DNA from: Halictus rubicundus
Lineage: Eukaryota; Arthropoda; Insecta; Hymenoptera; Halictidae
Direction: 5' to 3'
Assembly: GCF_050948215.1 (NCBI RefSeq)
Contig: NC_135165.1
Location: forward strand, 3,322,501 to 3,386,500
DNA: 64,000 bases
Positions 60,301 through 64,000 of the stretch are shown piece by piece (position 1 is the first letter of the stretch; every line of letters begins with the position of its first letter). Below the pieces are notes generated by a model, which searched no databases, was not told where the DNA came from, and worked only from the letters and a program-made list of their open reading frames with translations. The translations under genes and the position numbers were made by a program.

Positions 60301-62080
60301 TTGATTTGTAATAGTGTGGATAGCACAATTTGAGGAATTATTGTTTTACCATTTTCAACGGAACAGCCCGATTTCCCTTCCTCCAACGAAACTCCCATGA
60401 CAAACGTTATTTCAACAACAAGAAATTGTTCGCGTGGACGTTCTACCTTCGGGGAGACGAACAAACTAGCACGAATAGAAGGGAAATAAAATGCGGGAGA
60501 TGGAAAAGTGCAGAATGGAGCAATGAATCGTTCGGAAAAGCGTGTGCCCGTTTAATTGAAAAATACCAGTTAAAACTGTTGCAAGCCTTGCAAATGAAAT
60601 GACATCCTTTCATTCGTTTTCGTAAAAGACTCCCGTATGTCCGGTACTTTTATTTCCGGGTACTTACCAGCGTGAAATAAAGCCCAACAAATTCGCAGGA
60701 TTAGTTAGCGATTATTTAATGGCAAAAACCGCCGGTAATTTAATTACCCGCGCGCTCTATCAGTTACAGTTTCAACAGCGTAGCAATTATCATGTGCAAA
60801 CCTCTCTGGCTTCGTGTTAGTCTTCACTAAAATTCGCTTCAACGTCTATTATTAGGCGGGGAGGTATTGTAGTTGAAGTACGCTTCTCCCCCGGACTATT
60901 TTCTCGAAATGAATTTCGCAAAATGTCTCGTGTACCGTGCTTCTCTTCGGTAAAATTTATTTTCGCGTTCCATTAACGAAGAGAGCTGTACTTGAAGTAT
61001 TTCTCTGCTGTTCATTTTTCAATTTTATAAAAGCCTCTCTCTCTCTCTCTCTCCTACCCTTTTTTCAACAGGAGAGTGCTCGAGGGCAAGTGTTCAGCGC
61101 TCGGACTTTTGCGAAACAAAAATCTTCTCGATTTGACGGAAAAATCGACGTCCGATACGGATCGTCCCGACGTACAATTCGGGGCTAAGAGTCATTCATC
61201 TTTCAAGAGCTATGGCAGATGTCTTAAACGAAACTGCGCCACTGATAGGATACCGGGAAAGCCGGCGCGCTCGAACAAAATTGCTTTACTCTTCGGGGAC
61301 GACAATCTTATTCGACTCACGGATACGCGATCTAGTCGTTCCTACCGATCGTCGGTACCAATTTATTCCTACTATTAGATAACTCAACATGACGATCAGC
61401 ACGTGGCATTCCGAAGGAACCTCTCCGCAGCGAGAATTGAGAGCTCTCGCCAAACAATGCCGATGTCCTAATCCTGCGAGCTTTTCCTCCTCAGCCATCG
61501 CACAATCTTACCAATTTTCTGGCAAATCCAATAAATTTGCTAATCAATCCGTTCAGAGTCGTTTGGCTCCAGCAGAAACATTCATGATCGTCAAACTTCA
61601 TCAAACAATCCTGAATATCATAACTACATTTAATATTAAATGAAATATCAAATAAAATTTAAAGTTCATCTAATATTATACAACACAATTCCAATAGAAT
61701 CATCAAAATTTCAAACAAGTGAAAACTCATTGGAATTTTCTTGTTCCGACTAAGATCGTGCAGCTCCGTGCGGCTTAGATCGAGACTTTACCGTAGTTTG
61801 AAATAATCGCTGTTTGAAATTGAATGGTCGAATTGCGGTGATTATGTGTTCCGTAAGCTACTTACAGTAGACGAATAATTAGCGAAATTTAATTACACGA
61901 GTATCGAATATTTCAGTGAAACACGACAGTCGCGTTCTCTTTCTACCTCGGTGTTTTGACCCCTGATCTTTAATATCCCGTTCACCCACCCTCCGCCATT
62001 TTTCTCTTGCTCGTTCTCTTTCTCCCCTTTTTGTTCCGCCGAATTTCTCGGCGCACTTCTGCGTCGCTCCTTCACCGCAG
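57332..62080. other. Unique DNA with short CT tract
   Basis: A ten-base G run near 58760 and CT microsatellite at 61033-61054. GGGGCCTGTAGCCCAATGGTGAG at 59286 begins like a tRNA but does not fold as one. A donor CTG|GTAAGTACC at about 60660 (minus) has no acceptor upstream. No gene seen. Confidence 0.45.
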
Positions 62081-62170
62081 CCTGGCAAGTCTTCCCAGCA
62101 ATACTCCCAGTCTTCCCGGCAATATTCCCAGACTGGCCGGTACTACGTGAGACCTGCTACGAATAACTGA
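62081..62170 (+). CDS. Candidate exon encoding a Ser/Gln/Tyr-rich tail, unknown gene
   Basis: A long pyrimidine tract (about 61980-62078) ends in TTCACCGCAG at 62080. The following 30 codons, to TGA at 62168-62170, read PGKSSQQYSQSSRQYSQTGR and then YYVRPATNN. The DNA contains a diverged 21-bp duplication (62089-62109 and 62110-62130) that keeps the frame. TAC|GTGAGA at 62144-62145 could act as a donor, making it a 65-bp internal exon instead. Low-complexity Q/S/Y tails are common at protein ends; no family is recognised. It would not be in frame if joined directly to the 41609 donor (phase 1), so the two are not adjacent exons in this reading. Confidence 0.35.
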   Translation, partial: PGKSSQQYSQSSRQYSQTGRYYVRPATNN

Positions 62171-62458
62171 ATTTGATTCGTTCGAGTGGCCGAGAGTGGC
62201 AACGAGAGGGAAACGCGGCACCGTTACGACCCCATCGATGCTTTTTCCTGGATACGTTTGCCGATCGATTCGCGTGATTTCGAGTGGTCATAAAGCCGAG
62301 GCCAGGACTTTCAGGAAAGAGTTATCCATAGGATTTATAGCGCCGCGTTATGCGAGCCCTTCTCTACCTAAAAATGTCTGTCACTCCTCCATCTTTCGCG
62401 GTTAAAGCGGATAGGCTGCTACCACTTTCCTGCGACAGGATCGATACGCACTTTTTAA
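62171..62458. other. Unique DNA, possible 3' flank
   Basis: No AATAAA follows the TGA at 62170 before the MITE, so a transcript end is not supported here. Confidence 0.4.
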
Positions 62459-62750
62459 CCCTTAAGTGCATAAGTAAACTAAATATTAGGAACATGAATG
62501 CATACATGGGATATTTTCTTTTGTCTGATTAATTTTGGACCTGGACTACTGTGGGAATGCATACATGGGGTCCATCGAGGACCCCACTTACCCCTAATTC
62601 CTTGCTAACTTTGATTACAGCAACAATTTATTTCTGTAAACTTTCTGTAGAACTGTAAAATTTCTGTAAACTAAAAATGGCGCGGCTAAAAATGTTAACA
62701 CAAAATCCAACGCTGGGGTCCTTTGCGGACCCCACTCATGCATTTAAGGG
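62459..62750 (+). mobile_element. piggyBac-like MITE, CCCTTAA family (copy B)
   Basis: A 292-bp element with ends CCCTTAAGTGCATAAGT and (complement) CCCTTAAATGCATGAGT, flanked by TTAA at 62455-62458 and 62751-62754. It is a near match to 11236-11467 in the opposite orientation, but is longer because of an extra segment of about 59 bases (about 62515-62573), bracketed by the direct repeat GAATGCATACATGGG. No coding capacity. Confidence 0.9.
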
Positions 62751-62754
62751 TTAA

Positions 62755-64000
62755 ATACAATGAAAATGCTTTGTAGAAATGATTAGATATCTCATATTCT
62801 ACAGAATTTTTTAAACGTCTTTTATACAGGTGTTCTTTTGGTGAAACGGTATTTTATGCAAATTTTCAAAGGATGCTTTGTACGTTTAATAGAGGATGTT
62901 TTATAACAATAGATTCGAGAATGCATCGCTATTAAAATTCAATTCAATTCAACGTATAATTGATGAGAATCAGACCTCCCCCTCTCTATATTAGAGGAAT
63001 TCGTGATCAATTTTTCGATTTCTTTCATTCAATTTTCAGAATTGAAGAAATATGTTTTATCACTGGAAATCATCAGTACAAACAATACTGGAGTAATCAT
63101 ACGTGATGCATCATACCTCATCACGTTTTTAATTTCATTTCGTTGGGAATTCAACTGTTCAACAGACTGCAGAAACATTTTAGCCATTTCTATTTTTACG
63201 AATGTGCTAATCAAAAGTGATATCGGCGTAAAGGAGAATAATTTCGCACTGAATTTTATCACCGTTCGTTGTGTGTATAATTCTATCGCACACCGTAGCA
63301 ATAATCGTGAAATAATATACGCGAATTGACACCTCGTGAAAATACGTGATTTAAGATTCATGGTGTTGCGAAATTGATACAGCTGGCTTATGGTATCAAT
63401 GTTATAAACAATTCACTAGCGAAATCACCTGAAAAATCTGTATTAAACGCCGACAGTGTTGTGTAAAAGTAATGTTTTAATTCCCCTCCCGGTGAAAGAG
63501 AATTAAAATTGATAGCGGTAACCACGTTCGCGGTAAAACAAGCTCGCTTTTCAACGGATAGACGTGTTTTCCTATTATTTGATACCGAGATTCATTCGGT
63601 CGCTCGGCACGGCTGTGAATTTGTACAATGGTGACTTTATTGAGGTTGCTGTGGTCTTAAAAGAAACACTTTATCGAACTCGCCGAGACGGTTTCACCGG
63701 GACCTGACGAACTTCGGGAGCTAATAGCGGCTATGGTTTAAGAGATAAACCTAAACGAGTTCGACGGTAAAGTCGGTCGTGCTGCAGAATGCGCATAAAG
63801 GTCTGCTCACACCGGTGAACAAATGCACAACGAGCTTAGTCACGGTTTGTTGCGTCTAATCAAAGTGAAACAGCGAAATCGTTTGGCACGTTTTTGTAGT
63901 TGCATCGTGATTAATATTTTCTTGAGAACGATCCGAGGCTCGGCGACCCGTCAGGGAAGGGGGGTGTCTTTTCGGAGCCACTATAGTGAATAGAGTGCGT
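62755..64000. other. Unique DNA to window end, no gene seen
   Basis: The two overlapping frames at 63003-63361 on opposite strands show no recognised features. The last 500 bases are more CpG-rich, possibly approaching a regulatory region or gene outside the window. Confidence 0.4.

Noticed and set aside
60655..60710. Minus-strand exon ending at the donor CTG|GTAAGTACC
   Set aside because: No AG acceptor is present in the bases upstream within a plausible exon length.

Overview
The window looks like a gene-poor stretch of an arthropod nuclear genome, most likely a hymenopteran insect (bee or ant). The basis is indirect: very abundant (GA)n/(CT)n microsatellites, GT..AG splice-like signals, many small cut-and-paste transposon relics of families common in insects (mariner, Transib, piggyBac-like, hAT), and no long open reading frames, operons or bacterial signals. 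The species cannot be fixed from the sequence. Most of the 64 kb reads as intergenic DNA or one or more very large introns. No protein family could be recognised with certainty.

Coding signal is sparse. The best candidate is a GC-rich, ATG-initiated first coding exon at 41420-41609 (+) ending in a strong splice donor. A 510-bp Transib-type element with a CGGCG target duplication sits just downstream at 41676-42185, abutting a splice-acceptor-like sequence. The frame set by the donor stays open beyond the element to 42331, so the insertion may have hit a second exon. Weaker exon candidates, each bounded by a splice-like signal, are at 5350-5430 (-), 19980-20100 (+), 48160-48278 (+), 54542-54738 (+), 57058-57204 (-, cysteine-rich, followed by AATAAA) and 62081-62170 (+, Ser/Gln/Tyr-rich). 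These are hypotheses and none is tied to a named gene.

Layout: 1-505, nested AT-rich tandem repeat (169-bp period). 0.5-8.8 kb, mostly unique DNA with GA/CT tracts and one TTAA-associated MITE. 8.84-10.1 kb, a 118-bp minisatellite. 10-13.2 kb, two TTAA-flanked piggyBac-like MITEs. 13-41 kb, long unique sequence with microsatellites, hairpins, a CpG-rich patch near 16.9-17.8 kb and scattered repeat ends. 41.4-42.3 kb, the exon candidate and Transib element. 44-50.2 kb, a TA-flanked micro-MITE, an hAT-like MITE, a small MITE and a long-armed foldback element. 54.8-55.0 kb, a mariner relic. 62.5-62.75 kb, a second copy of the piggyBac-like MITE of 11.2 kb in opposite orientation. No rRNA, tRNA, CRISPR array or intact transposase gene was found.
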